From contig NZ_CALTUR010000084.1 of assembly GCF_943912555.1 (NCBI RefSeq), positions 1 through 8,191 of the forward strand: DNA of 8,191 nucleotides, given 5' to 3'. Origin of the DNA: an uncultured Streptococcus sp. Its GTDB lineage: Bacteria; Bacillota; Bacilli; Lactobacillales; Streptococcaceae. Positions 1 to 6,116 of this stretch are shown one piece after another. A program made the translations under genes and the position numbers. Within the stretch, counting starts at the first letter, position 1; each line of letters opens with the position of its first letter. The notes under the pieces were generated by a model. That model was not told where the DNA came from. It was given only the letters and a program-made list of their open reading frames with translations, and made no database searches.

Positions 1-64
1 TACTTGTAGAGTTAGACATGAAACCTCTCATTTTTATATGAAGTATATAATAAAAAGGAGTATA

Positions 65-133
65 ATGACTTTAAAACTAATTACATGTATATCGATAAGG
101 AGGTCAACTCTTTATGCTGAGAAGATTTGTTAA
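65..133 (+). CDS. Possible 22-codon leader/small peptide ORF overlapping the ABC transporter start
   Basis: An ATG at 65 follows AAGGAG (55-60) with a 4-base gap and opens a 22-codon frame ending in TAA at 131-133. The peptide begins MTLKLITCIS, is basic in the middle (IRR) and ends KIC, with two cysteines. The frame contains the AAGGAGG ribosome binding site (97-103) of the transporter and runs 20 bases into that gene in another frame, so ribosomes translating it would cross the transporter's start. It could be a coupling leader, a small exported peptide or chance. TATAAT-like boxes lie at 46-51 and 61-66, and TAGACA (13-18) with TATATG (35-40) is a weak promoter candidate, so the transcription start here is unclear. 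No family is recognised. Confidence 0.25.
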   Translation: MTLKLITCISIRRSTLYAEKIC

Positions 134-1661
134 CAAGAAACACCTCGTACTTTACTTCTTTTCTATTGCCATTACTTGGCTGGAAGCAATTATCACGCCA
201 GCCCTTGTTCAGAATATTGTTGCTAGTTTTACCAATCAAGAACTAGGCCTTCTTTGGAAAGTTTTGATTCTAGGAATCCTTGGAAACCTCATTCTATTAC
301 TAGGCTTAGCTGGAAAACGTTATTACTATTCCCGCGTGATTACTGACTTCAAATATGGAATCAAGAGTGCTATTTTTAAGCGATTTTTAAACAGTTATGA
401 GATTGGTGAAAAGGATATTTTGTCCGACCTAGAAAACGACGTCAAGCAACTTGAAGAAAGCTATATCGAACCAACAGTCATCATTATTTCTTCTCTGGGC
501 TTTACAACTGTGTCCATCCTCTATGCCCTGTGGAGTAATTTTTACCTGGGCTTGATTTTCATCCTCTTCTACTCCTTTCCAGTCCTCTGCAGTGCTATCG
601 GATCAAAGCGTTTGGATTCACTTTCTGAAAAGCGGTCCACTGTTAACCAGAGCTACTTAGCAAGCTTGACAAATTTTATTGGTGGTAGCCAACAAATTCG
701 CCATTATCAAGGACAGGACTTCTTTTTTGATCGCTACCAAAAGCAATTACAAACCAGTCTAGATGCCGAAATCAACTATGAAAAACAACGCACTTTAAAC
801 AGTCTCTTGATCAATAGCATCGATGCCTTTTGCTCAGTCACACCTATCGTCATCGGTGGCTTTATGACCTACTATAATTATTTAGATGCTGCTAGTTTTG
901 TGGCCATCTATCTGGTTTCCCATAATATTGGCTATCAATTCCAAGAGTTGGCTTATTTTACCAACACCCGAAAAGCGACTCGAACTCTTCTCAATAAATA
1001 CCAAAAAATTTTGGATCAGTCTGACTCCATCTCGCTTAGAAGTATAGAAAATATTTTCCCTATCCAACTTGACACCATCTCCCTAGAAAAAGATGGAAAT
1101 AGCCTCTTGTCTCCGATTTCCATATACATCAAGCAAGGAGAAAAAATTGCCATTATCGGAGAAAGTGGCTCTGGTAAGACAACTCTGCTCAATATCATTC
1201 ATGGAGAAGAAACACCGACAAGTGGACAGATTAGTTTTGCTGGTCAAAACCTGTCACGTCAAGAAATCACGAGCGTTAGCTCCTATATCCTCCAAGATAG
1301 CCATTACTTTGACACACTCTCTCTGGAAGACAATATCCTTCTAGGACTGGATAAAAATCCAGAGACTTTAAATCATATCCTCAAAAAAACAGGATTAGAA
1401 CATTTGAAAAATCGACCCCTCAGCAATGATAGTCTGTCTGGTGGCGAGAAACAACGCCTCGAAATTGCTCGCGCCCTCTACCATGATAGCCAACTCATCT
1501 TAGCAGATGAGATTAAGGCCAATCTCGACTCGGAAAATAGCAGAAAAATTAGCGACTTGCTCTTCTCCCTACCTCAAACAGTCATTGAAGTCATTCACCA
1601 CTACACGGAAGAAGACTTAAAACACTATGACCAAGTCATTCACTTAAGCAAGGAAAAGTAA
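114..1661 (+). CDS. ABC transporter half-exporter (fused permease and ATPase)
   Basis: A 515-residue membrane exporter subunit with an N-terminal transmembrane domain (about residues 1-300, hydrophobic stretches near 11-35, 45-66, 122-140, 143-163, 236-254 and 258-275) fused to a C-terminal nucleotide-binding domain. Visible motifs are Walker A GESGSGKTT (349-357), Q-loop Q394, signature LSGGEKQ (441-447), Walker B LILADE (461-466) with catalytic E466, D-loop LD (471-472) and an H-loop at H495. It should work as a homodimer or with a partner half-transporter; no partner lies in the window, though one could lie upstream. The start is fixed by AAGGAGG at 97-103, ten bases before the ATG. It is shorter than typical exporters (about 570-600 residues), mostly in the N-terminal part. 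After Walker B the usual P/A-T is replaced by I467-K468. Substrate unknown; peptide, bacteriocin or drug export are all possible. The gene stands alone and ends at the terminator at 1683-1714. Confidence 0.9.
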   Translation: MLRRFVNKKHLVLYFFSIAITWLEAIITPALVQNIVASFTNQELGLLWKVLILGILGNLILLLGLAGKRYYYSRVITDFKYGIKSAIFKRFLNSYEIGEKDILSDLENDVKQLEESYIEPTVIIISSLGFTTVSILYALWSNFYLGLIFILFYSFPVLCSAIGSKRLDSLSEKRSTVNQSYLASLTNFIGGSQQIRHYQGQDFFFDRYQKQLQTSLDAEINYEKQRTLNSLLINSIDAFCSVTPIVIGGFMTYYNYLDAASFVAIYLVSHNIGYQFQELAYFTNTRKATRTLLNKYQKILDQSDSISLRSIENIFPIQLDTISLEKDGNSLLSPISIYIKQGEKIAIIGESGSGKTTLLNIIHGEETPTSGQISFAGQNLSRQEITSVSSYILQDSHYFDTLSLEDNILLGLDKNPETLNHILKKTGLEHLKNRPLSNDSLSGGEKQRLEIARALYHDSQLILADEIKANLDSENSRKISDLLFSLPQTVIEVIHHYTEEDLKHYDQVIHLSKEK

Positions 1662-1682
1662 TAGTCTATAACATACGATTTC

Positions 1683-1714
1683 AAAAAGCAAGGAACTCAA
1701 ATTCCTTGCTTTTT
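1683..1714. terminator. Bidirectional intrinsic terminator between the ABC transporter and lrgB
   Basis: A perfect 13-bp stem pairs AAAAAGCAAGGAA (1683-1695) with TTCCTTGCTTTTT (1702-1714) around a six-base loop. The T-run lies on both strands, so it can end the + strand transporter transcript and the - strand lrgAB transcript. Its right edge overlaps the lrgB stop codon (1713-1715). Confidence 0.9.
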
Positions 1715-2408
1715 AACTCAATATCAAACTGGCTACGATAGGGCTGACAAAGACATAGAGAATACCGGTAACACCGATAGCCAAACCACCCATGGCTCCT
1801 GCTACAGAGCCATATCGAAATGCTGTTCCTGTTCCGACAGCATGACCTGTTCCTCCAAGGGAAAGACCAACAGCTACTGGATCGTCTATTTTCAACCACT
1901 TCAAAAGGGTTGGGCCGATTACACTGGTTAAAATCCCAGTCGCCACTACAACCACCAAGGTCACAGTCGTCAAACCTTGCAATTTTTCTGTAATTCCCAC
2001 TGCCATGGCGGTTGTCACTGACTTGGGAAAGAGAGAAATGGCTAGGAAAAAGTCCATGCCAAAAATCTTAGCCACAAGGGCCGTGAAAGAGGTATTGACA
2101 ACTACTGCTAACAGACTACCAAAGAGAATACTTCGTGCATGGTGCTTCATCAGGTGAAAACTCTTATAAAGCGGAATCCCTAGAGCAACAGTCGATGGGA
2201 CAATCAAGTTGTTCAAATAAACCCCACCTTGGTAGTAATCTTGGTAAGAAATACCTGTCACTTTTAGAAAAATGATAATGAAAACAGCTGACAAAAGCAA
2301 GGGCGTTGTCAATGGATGGGGAAAACGTCTGTAAATCAGCATTCCTACTAGATAGGCTAGGATAGACAGAGCAAGCCCAAATAGGGGATTGGAAACAAAT
2401 TCACTCAT
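1713..2408 (-). CDS. lrgB: LrgB/CidB-family membrane protein
   Basis: A 231-residue polytopic membrane protein of the LrgB/CidB family, of usual length. Family signatures are LFPKSVTTAMAVGIT (126-140) and GTGHAVGTGTAF (186-197), with hydrophobic segments near 9-26, 34-50, 64-80, 93-114, 146-168 and 205-229. With LrgA it forms the pair first described as holin/antiholin-like regulators of murein hydrolase export and autolysis. Relatives in Bacillus and Streptococcus mutans are reported to import pyruvate, so a transport role is at least as likely. AAAGGAG at 2416-2422 lies seven bases from the ATG. The ATG overlaps the lrgA stop as ATGA, indicating translational coupling. The call cannot separate the Lrg from the Cid branch. 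Confidence 0.9.
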   Translation of the reverse strand: MSEFVSNPLFGLALSILAYLVGMLIYRRFPHPLTTPLLLSAVFIIIFLKVTGISYQDYYQGGVYLNNLIVPSTVALGIPLYKSFHLMKHHARSILFGSLLAVVVNTSFTALVAKIFGMDFFLAISLFPKSVTTAMAVGITEKLQGLTTVTLVVVVATGILTSVIGPTLLKWLKIDDPVAVGLSLGGTGHAVGTGTAFRYGSVAGAMGGLAIGVTGILYVFVSPIVASLILS

Positions 2409-2779
2409 TTGGCATCTCCTTTCTCATAATCTCCTTCAAACCGTCGTTTGATAAACTGAACTACCAAGGCTATGAGGATAATATTGATGACTGCTGCAAA
2501 AAAGACAATCAAAACAATGGGCAAAAGATAGGGAGCAATCACATCAAACTTCTCCATGATTCCCACTGCTGGCGGCAAAAAGAGAATGGTCATATTGGCC
2601 AGCAAGAAATTCCCGACCATGTTGACATGCCTAGTTCTCAGCCACTTGAATTGCAAGGCTAGAAAGAGAATAATCAAACCGATAATACTGCCTGGGATAG
2701 GCAAATGAAAGAAACTAGAGATCCCCTCTCCGATTAGAGAAATCACAAAAAGAATCATTAATTGAACATATAATTTCAT
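2405..2779 (-). CDS. lrgA: LrgA/CidA-family holin-like membrane protein
   Basis: A 124-residue membrane protein with four predicted helices (about 4-20, 28-46, 56-75, 82-110) and a charged tail. Family hallmarks are FHLPIPGSIIG (24-34) and ANMTILFLPPAVGIM (61-75). It is the partner of LrgB, with which it is thought to act in the membrane in autolysis control and/or pyruvate uptake. The ATG at 2779 is preferred over an in-frame ATG ten codons upstream (2809): GGAG lies six bases before the chosen start, the longer form has no Shine-Dalgarno sequence, and the upstream ATG falls about where transcription should begin from the promoter at 2813-2840. The stop shares four bases with lrgB. No LytST-type regulators are in the window. 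Confidence 0.88.
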   Translation of the reverse strand: MKLYVQLMILFVISLIGEGISSFFHLPIPGSIIGLIILFLALQFKWLRTRHVNMVGNFLLANMTILFLPPAVGIMEKFDVIAPYLLPIVLIVFFAAVINIILIALVVQFIKRRFEGDYEKGDAK

Positions 2780-2812
2780 CCTAAACTCCACGAAATAGAC
2801 TTCTTGCATACC

Positions 2813-2840
2813 AGTTTACTCTTTTTTCAGAAAATTTCAA
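2813..2840 (-). promoter_or_regulatory. Predicted sigma-A promoter of lrgAB
   Basis: Read on the - strand, TTGAAA (2835-2840) is followed after 16 bases by TAAACT (2813-2818). Transcription would start near 2806, about 27 bases before the lrgA ATG. It faces away from the marR promoter, so 2841-2942 is a shared divergent control region. Confidence 0.55.
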
Positions 2841-2942
2841 GGAAATACACAAAAGTTAATAAAAATAGGGAGAAAAGGGAATATAGACAATTAAAGACTA
2901 GTGAAAACAGCGTAATTTAGGATAAAAGATTCAGTGTCCTTC

Positions 2943-2971
2943 TTGCCATCTTTCTTGAAAAGTAGTATAAT
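2943..2971 (+). promoter_or_regulatory. Predicted promoter of the marR-family gene
   Basis: TTGCCA (2943-2948) and a perfect TATAAT (2966-2971) are separated by 17 bases. The expected start point near 2978 lies inside the inverted repeat at 2973-2986, a placement typical of repressor control. Confidence 0.7.
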
Positions 2972-2972
2972 T

Positions 2973-2989
2973 ATTGCATGCGCAATCAT
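2973..2989 (+). promoter_or_regulatory. Candidate MarR operator, copy 1 (marR promoter)
   Basis: ATTGC (2973-2977) and GCAAT (2982-2986) form an inverted repeat around ATGC, followed by CAT. The block TTGCATGCGCAATCAT (2974-2989) recurs with one change at 3458-3473. It begins two bases after the -10 box and covers the likely start site, consistent with autorepression by the gene it precedes. Confidence 0.6.
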
Positions 2990-3058
2990 CTTGTGATACA
3001 AAGACTGTCCGTGAATGGACATTCTTCTATTTATAACTCTAAAAAGAAAGGAGATACT

Positions 3059-3439
3059 ATGACCTATTTGGAAAAATGGTTTGACTTCAATCGGCGTCAG
3101 AAAGAAATTGAAAGTCTCTTGGAAGAGACCGTTGCTAATCAGAGTGAACAAAGTCTGACCTTGAAAGAATTTTACCTGCTCTACTATCTGGACTTGGCCC
3201 AAGAAAAATCTCTACGACAGATTGACCTGCCAGATAAGCTTCATCTGAGCCCGAGCGCTGTTTCTCGGATGGTGGCTCGCTTGGAAGCTAAAAATTGCGG
3301 TCTGCTTAGTCGCATGTGTTGTGATCAAGATAGACGCTCTAGCTTTATCTGCCTGACAAGTGATGGGCAAAAAACACTGGCCTCTCTACAGAAGGCTGTC
3401 GAAGAAAGCTTGGAAACTGGTTTGGATTTCTTGATTTAA
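3059..3439 (+). CDS. MarR-family winged-helix transcriptional regulator
   Basis: A 126-residue DNA-binding regulator of the MarR type. After an N-terminal dimerisation helix comes a winged helix-turn-helix: SLRQIDLPDKLHLSPSAVSR (51-70) holds the recognition region, and DRRSSFICLTSDG (91-103) is the wing with the family's D-x-R pattern. A C-terminal helix (105-124) would complete the dimer interface. The ATG at 3059 follows AAAGGAG (3047-3053) at five bases. A longer frame from 2978 is rejected because that ATG lies in the operator at the expected transcription start. Four cysteines (C80, C87, C88, C98) cluster beside and within the wing, which may indicate thiol or metal sensing; this is inference. 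Paired operator copies here and before the thioredoxin unit suggest it controls itself and that unit. It is somewhat shorter than the usual 140-150 residues. Ligand unknown. Confidence 0.85.
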   Translation: MTYLEKWFDFNRRQKEIESLLEETVANQSEQSLTLKEFYLLYYLDLAQEKSLRQIDLPDKLHLSPSAVSRMVARLEAKNCGLLSRMCCDQDRRSSFICLTSDGQKTLASLQKAVEESLETGLDFLI

Positions 3440-3456
3440 GATGATTTTAGAAAAAA

Positions 3457-3473
3457 GTTGCGTGCGCAATCAT
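3457..3473 (+). promoter_or_regulatory. Candidate MarR operator, copy 2 (thioredoxin promoter)
   Basis: TTGC (3458-3461) and GCAA (3466-3469) flank GTGC and are followed by TCAT. The 16-base block at 3458-3473 differs from the marR copy at one base (G for A). It ends five bases before the -35 box at 3479, so a bound dimer could hinder, or conceivably assist, polymerase. Confidence 0.6.
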
Positions 3474-3478
3474 TTTTC

Positions 3479-3507
3479 TTGACATTCTCTTTTACAAGGA
3501 GTAAAAT
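3479..3507 (+). promoter_or_regulatory. Predicted strong promoter of the DUF4649-trxA unit
   Basis: A consensus TTGACA (3479-3484), a 17-base spacer and TAAAAT (3502-3507) form a near-ideal sigma-A promoter. The expected start is near 3514, leaving a short leader before the ribosome binding site at 3525-3531. Confidence 0.8.
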
Positions 3508-3539
3508 AAAGTCATCATTAAAATAAAGGAGTTTTTAAA

Positions 3540-3761
3540 ATGATTGAAATTACCTATCTAGATGCCAGCAAGAACGAAAGAACTGTAACCTTCGAATCTT
3601 ATGAAGACTTTGATCGTTCACAACAAGCTTGCCTTATCGGCGTCGCAGACTACTACCCTGTTCAAAAATTGACTTACAACGGTCATGATTTGGACTACCA
3701 TGGAACTTACGGAGATATCTTCTTCTATCTCAAGAAACAAGATTTAAGCCAATATAACTAA
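3540..3761 (+). CDS. Small conserved DUF4649-type protein of unknown function
   Basis: A 73-residue, probably cytoplasmic, soluble protein with no signal peptide or membrane segment. It begins MIEITYLDASKNERTVTFES and is rich in aromatic and acidic residues (YEDFDRS, VADYYPV, YHGTYGDIFFYL). I recognise it from memory as resembling the short streptococcal proteins annotated DUF4649; no search was run. AAAGGAG (3525-3531) precedes the ATG by eight bases. Only about 15 bases separate it from trxA, and the promoter at 3479-3507 serves both. One cysteine (C31) is present, so a mixed disulfide with thioredoxin is possible but unproven. The alternation of short beta-like stretches with a YEDFDRSQQA helix suggests a small alpha/beta fold. 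Function unknown; the shared transcript suggests a link to thioredoxin or to the same stress. Confidence 0.8.
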   Translation: MIEITYLDASKNERTVTFESYEDFDRSQQACLIGVADYYPVQKLTYNGHDLDYHGTYGDIFFYLKKQDLSQYN

Positions 3762-3776
3762 AAAAGGAGAAATACA

Positions 3777-4091
3777 ATGGCAAAAGCAATTACAGATGCA
3801 ACATTCGAACAAGAAACAAAAGACGGTTTGGTCTTGGTAGACTTCTGGGCAACTTGGTGTGGTCCATGTCGTATGCAAGGTCCAATCTTGGACAAATTAT
3901 CTGAAGAACTTTCAGAAGATGTTTTGAAAATCGTTAAAATGGACGTTGATGAAAATCCAAACACAGCTCGTGCTTTTGGAATCATGTCTATCCCAACTCT
4001 TCTCTTCAAAAAAGACGGCCAAGTTATCAAACAAGTTGCTGGTGTTCACACAGCAGAACAAATCAAGGCCATCGTTGCTGAATTGAGCTAA
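3777..4091 (+). CDS. trxA: Thioredoxin
   Basis: A 104-residue cytoplasmic thioredoxin, full length for the family. The active site WCGPC spans 27-31 (redox cysteines C28 and C31), inside the VDFWATWCGPC segment whose buried acid is D22. The cis-proline is P73 in SIPT, and the late glycine motif is in VAGVHT (87-92). It reduces protein disulfides using electrons from thioredoxin reductase, supporting ribonucleotide reductase, peroxidases and repair of oxidised proteins. AAAAAGGAG upstream lies seven bases from the ATG. It is the second gene after the DUF4649 protein and ends at a terminator. The candidate MarR operator before its promoter suggests inducible rather than purely constitutive expression. 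Confidence 0.97.
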   Translation: MAKAITDATFEQETKDGLVLVDFWATWCGPCRMQGPILDKLSEELSEDVLKIVKMDVDENPNTARAFGIMSIPTLLFKKDGQVIKQVAGVHTAEQIKAIVAELS

Positions 4092-4098
4092 TCATATT

Positions 4099-4130
4099 AG
4101 AGACCAAGTACTTGCTCTGGTCTCTTTTTT
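4099..4130 (+). terminator. Intrinsic terminator after trxA
   Basis: AGAGACCA (4099-4106) pairs with TGGTCTCT (4118-4125) around an 11-base loop, followed by a run of six Ts ending at 4130. It separates the thioredoxin unit from the queuosine operon. Confidence 0.88.
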
Positions 4131-4138
4131 CTTGCCCT

Positions 4139-4167
4139 TTGCCATTTTTCAAAAAATATGCTAGACT
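4139..4167 (+). promoter_or_regulatory. Predicted promoter of the queCDEF operon
   Basis: TTGCCA (4139-4144) and TAGACT (4162-4167) are 17 bases apart. A TG one base upstream of the -10 box (4159-4160) makes it an extended -10 promoter. The expected start near 4174 lies just before the riboswitch at 4183. Confidence 0.65.
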
Positions 4168-4181
4168 ATAGGTAGAATATT

Positions 4182-4220
4182 ACGATGTTTGGGACATGCC
4201 ATCGCTAAAAAAAACCTTGA
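4182..4220 (+). ncRNA. preQ1-I-like riboswitch aptamer
   Basis: P1 is CGATG (4183-4187) paired with CATCG (4200-4204), enclosing a 12-base loop TTTGGGACATGC. It is followed by the A-rich tail CTAAAAAAAACC (4205-4216), matching the layout of the small H-type pseudoknot of preQ1-I aptamers (five-base-pair P1, 12-base loop, A-rich tail, short P2). P2 could form between loop GGG (4191-4193) and tail CCT (4215-4217). Its position directly before the preQ1 biosynthesis operon fits feedback by the product. I cannot match every base to the consensus, and the usual loop sequence differs, so the subtype is uncertain. Confidence 0.72.
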
Positions 4221-4233
4221 CTTGGTATTTTTT

Positions 4234-4255
4234 AGCTCCCTCAAGGGAGCTTTTT
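4234..4255 (+). terminator. Riboswitch-controlled terminator before queC
   Basis: AGCTCCC (4234-4240) pairs with GGGAGCT (4245-4251) around a TCAA loop, followed by TTTTT (4251-4255), all before the queC start. An alternative helix pairs CCTTGA (4215-4220) of the riboswitch tail with TCAAGG (4241-4246) inside this hairpin. It would block the terminator when preQ1 is absent. Confidence 0.85.
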
Positions 4256-4292
4256 GCGTGCTCTGAACATTCCCCACTTTGGAAGGAGTACT

Positions 4293-4946
4293 ATGAAACG
4301 TCAATCAGCCTTGGTCGTCTTTAGTGGCGGTCAAGATTCTACAACCTGCCTCTTTTGGGCTAAAAAACACTATGAAACGGTCGAAGCCGTCACCTTTGCC
4401 TACGGCCAACGCCATCATCTCGAAATTCAAGTCGCTAGAGAAATTGCTGAGGAACAGGGGATCCGTCATCATATCCTAGATATGTCTCTGCTGGGACAAA
4501 TCACTGAAAATGCCTTAACTTCTGATCTGGAAATTGAGCAAAAAGAGGGAGAGGTTCCCAATACCTTTGTTGACGGTCGCAACCACCTCTTTCTATCCTT
4601 TGCGGCAGTTCTTGCTAAGCAACGAGGCATTAAAGATATCGTGACAGGTGTCTGCGAGACAGACTTCTCAGGCTACCCTGACTGCCGGGATGTCTTTGTC
4701 AAATCCCTTAATGTTACCCTCAACCTTGCCATGGATTACGACTTTGTTATCCAAACACCTCTCATGTGGCTAGACAAGGCTGAAACTTGGGAGCTAGTTG
4801 ATCAACTCGGTGCCTTTGACTATGTTCGTAAAAAGACCTTAACCTGCTACAACGGGATTATCGGAAGTGGCTGTGGAGATTGCCCAGCCTGCCACCTACG
4901 TCAACATGGTTTAGATGTTTATCTCTCACAGAAAGGAGAGGCCTAA
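4293..4946 (+). CDS. queC: 7-cyano-7-deazaguanine synthase QueC
   Basis: A 217-residue cytoplasmic ATP-dependent enzyme that converts 7-carboxy-7-deazaguanine and ammonia to preQ0. The PP-loop SGGQDS (11-16) binds [12 protein letters not shown] (89-97) and [15 protein letters not shown] (118-132) are family motifs. The zinc site is C185, C194, C197 and C200 in [16 protein letters not shown]. The start at 4293 follows GGAAGGAG (4281-4288) by four bases. A longer frame from 4254 is rejected because it would begin inside the terminator's T-run. It is the first gene of a four-gene operon and shares one base with queD (TAATG). The riboswitch and terminator upstream indicate control by preQ1. Confidence 0.96.
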   Translation: MKRQSALVVFSGGQDSTTCLFWAKKHYETVEAVTFAYGQRHHLEIQVAREIAEEQGIRHHILDMSLLGQITENALTSDLEIEQKEGEVPNTFVDGRNHLFLSFAAVLAKQRGIKDIVTGVCETDFSGYPDCRDVFVKSLNVTLNLAMDYDFVIQTPLMWLDKAETWELVDQLGAFDYVRKKTLTCYNGIIGSGCGDCPACHLRQHGLDVYLSQKGEA

Positions 4947-5389
4947 TGTTTTTTGCACCCAAAGAAATCAAACAAGAAACTGGGGAGTCTCTGGTCTACA
5001 ATCCTCACAGAACCTTGGTGTCAAAAGAATTTACCTTTGATGCTGCCCACCACCTCTTTCACTATGAGGGAAAATGCAAATCCCTACACGGTCATACCTA
5101 TCATTTGCAGATTGCTGTCAGTGGATTTTTAGATGAACGGGGCATGACCTACGATTTTGGAGATATCAAAGCGATCTACAAAAACTACTTAGAGCCCCAC
5201 TTGGATCATCGCTATCTCAATGAAACTCTTCCCTATATGAACACGACTGCTGAAAATATGGTTTACTGGATTTTCCAAACCATGAGTCAAGAGTTGCCAG
5301 ACGAGCGCGGTCTCCGTTTGGAATACGTTCGCCTCTATGAGACTCCGACTGCCTTTGCAGAGTTTAGACGGGAGTGGTTAGATGACTAG
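4946..5389 (+). CDS. queD: 6-carboxy-5,6,7,8-tetrahydropterin synthase QueD
   Basis: A 147-residue member of the pterin synthase (PTPS) family that turns 7,8-dihydroneopterin triphosphate into 6-carboxytetrahydropterin, the first dedicated queuosine step. Zinc ligands are H35 (in FDAAHHL), H48 and H50 (in LHGH). Catalytic residues are C44 (KCKSLHGH) and the D87-H88 pair in LDHRYLNE; E132 in LYETP should hold the pterin. It has an N-terminal extension of about 18 residues compared with E. coli QueD. The ATG at 4946 follows AAAGGAG (4932-4938) at seven bases; a longer frame starting inside queC lacks such a site. It overlaps queC by one base and queE by eight. The GTP cyclohydrolase that supplies its substrate is not in the window. 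Confidence 0.95.
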   Translation: MFFAPKEIKQETGESLVYNPHRTLVSKEFTFDAAHHLFHYEGKCKSLHGHTYHLQIAVSGFLDERGMTYDFGDIKAIYKNYLEPHLDHRYLNETLPYMNTTAENMVYWIFQTMSQELPDERGLRLEYVRLYETPTAFAEFRREWLDD

Positions 5390-6098
5390 GGAACGTGTCC
5401 TCAAACTACCAGTTCTAGAAATTTTTGGCCCAACCTTTCAAGGCGAAGGTCGTGCTATCGGGCAGAAAACCATGTTTGTCCGCACTGCTGGTTGCGACTA
5501 CCACTGCGACTGGTGCGATTCTGCCTTTACTTGGGATGGTTCTGAAAAACCAACTCGTATGACAGCTGACGAAGTCATTGCTGCCTTGGATAAACTAGGA
5601 AGCTACGACTACGTCACCCTATCTGGGGGAAATCCTGCTATCCTAGCAGCCAACATGGCCGAATTGGTCACCAAACTCAAGGAACGTGGTGTCACTCTGG
5701 CTGTTGAAACTCAAGGTTCTCGCTGGCAAAATTGGTTGAAAGACATCGACCAGGTTACTCTGAGTCCAAAACCTCCTTCATCCAAGATGGAAGTCAACTT
5801 TGAAACCTTGGACTTTATCGTTTCCCAACTAGAGCCAGACAAGGTCACCTTTAAAATCCCTGTCTTTGATGATGCAGATTTGGCTTTTGCCAAAGGAATT
5901 CAAGAACGCTACCAACCTGATGTTCTCTTTTTATCAGCAGGAAATCCTGAGCCAAAGGCTACAGGCAATATTGTCCAAGACCAACTGGACCGTCTCAAAG
6001 AACTCTGGGAACGCATCGCTACTGACGATAGCTGGGGCAATGTCCGCGTCCTTCCTCAACTCCATACCCTCCTCTACGATAACCAACGTGGTGTTTAA
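5382..6098 (+). CDS. queE: 7-carboxy-7-deazaguanine synthase QueE (radical SAM)
   Basis: A 238-residue radical SAM enzyme that contracts the ring of 6-carboxytetrahydropterin to 7-carboxy-7-deazaguanine. The iron-sulfur cluster motif CxxxCxxC is C38, C42 and C45 in GCDYHCDWCDS, without the long insertion seen in the E. coli enzyme. The substrate-facing N-terminus has FGPTFQGEG (15-23). The SAM-binding motif is TLSGGNP (79-85), and VLPQLHTLLY near the C-terminus is a family signature. GGGAG (5370-5374) lies seven bases before the ATG, inside the end of queD, and the eight-base overlap implies coupling. Its product is the QueC substrate. Confidence 0.95.
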   Translation: MTRERVLKLPVLEIFGPTFQGEGRAIGQKTMFVRTAGCDYHCDWCDSAFTWDGSEKPTRMTADEVIAALDKLGSYDYVTLSGGNPAILAANMAELVTKLKERGVTLAVETQGSRWQNWLKDIDQVTLSPKPPSSKMEVNFETLDFIVSQLEPDKVTFKIPVFDDADLAFAKGIQERYQPDVLFLSAGNPEPKATGNIVQDQLDRLKELWERIATDDSWGNVRVLPQLHTLLYDNQRGV

Positions 6099-6116
6099 GA
6101 TTAGAAAGAAAAAATC

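Noticed and set aside
2852..2860. AAAGTTAAT matches a LytTR-type half site near the lrgAB promoter
   Set aside because: Only one half site is present, with no second copy about 21 bases away on either side. The consensus is degenerate enough to occur by chance in a region this size.
2891..3202. A 103-codon - strand open frame across the lrgA-marR intergenic region
   Set aside because: It runs antisense through the marR promoter, operator and gene start, has no good ribosome binding site, and its protein shows no family features.
3441..3480. ATGATT (3441-3446) and AATCAT (3468-3473) followed by a T-rich run as a marR terminator
   Set aside because: The stem is six mostly A-T pairs with a 21-base loop, and it conflicts with the stronger operator dyad. 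I could not support it as a terminator.
3758..4030. A - strand frame of 90 codons inside trxA
   Set aside because: It is antisense to an unmistakable thioredoxin gene and looks like a shadow frame with no recognisable product.
4130..4260. A preQ1-II riboswitch, the class common in streptococci
   Set aside because: The leader lacks the CTTGG-type stem and the class II layout that ends near the ribosome binding site. The short P1 with an A-rich tail and a downstream terminator fits preQ1-I much better.
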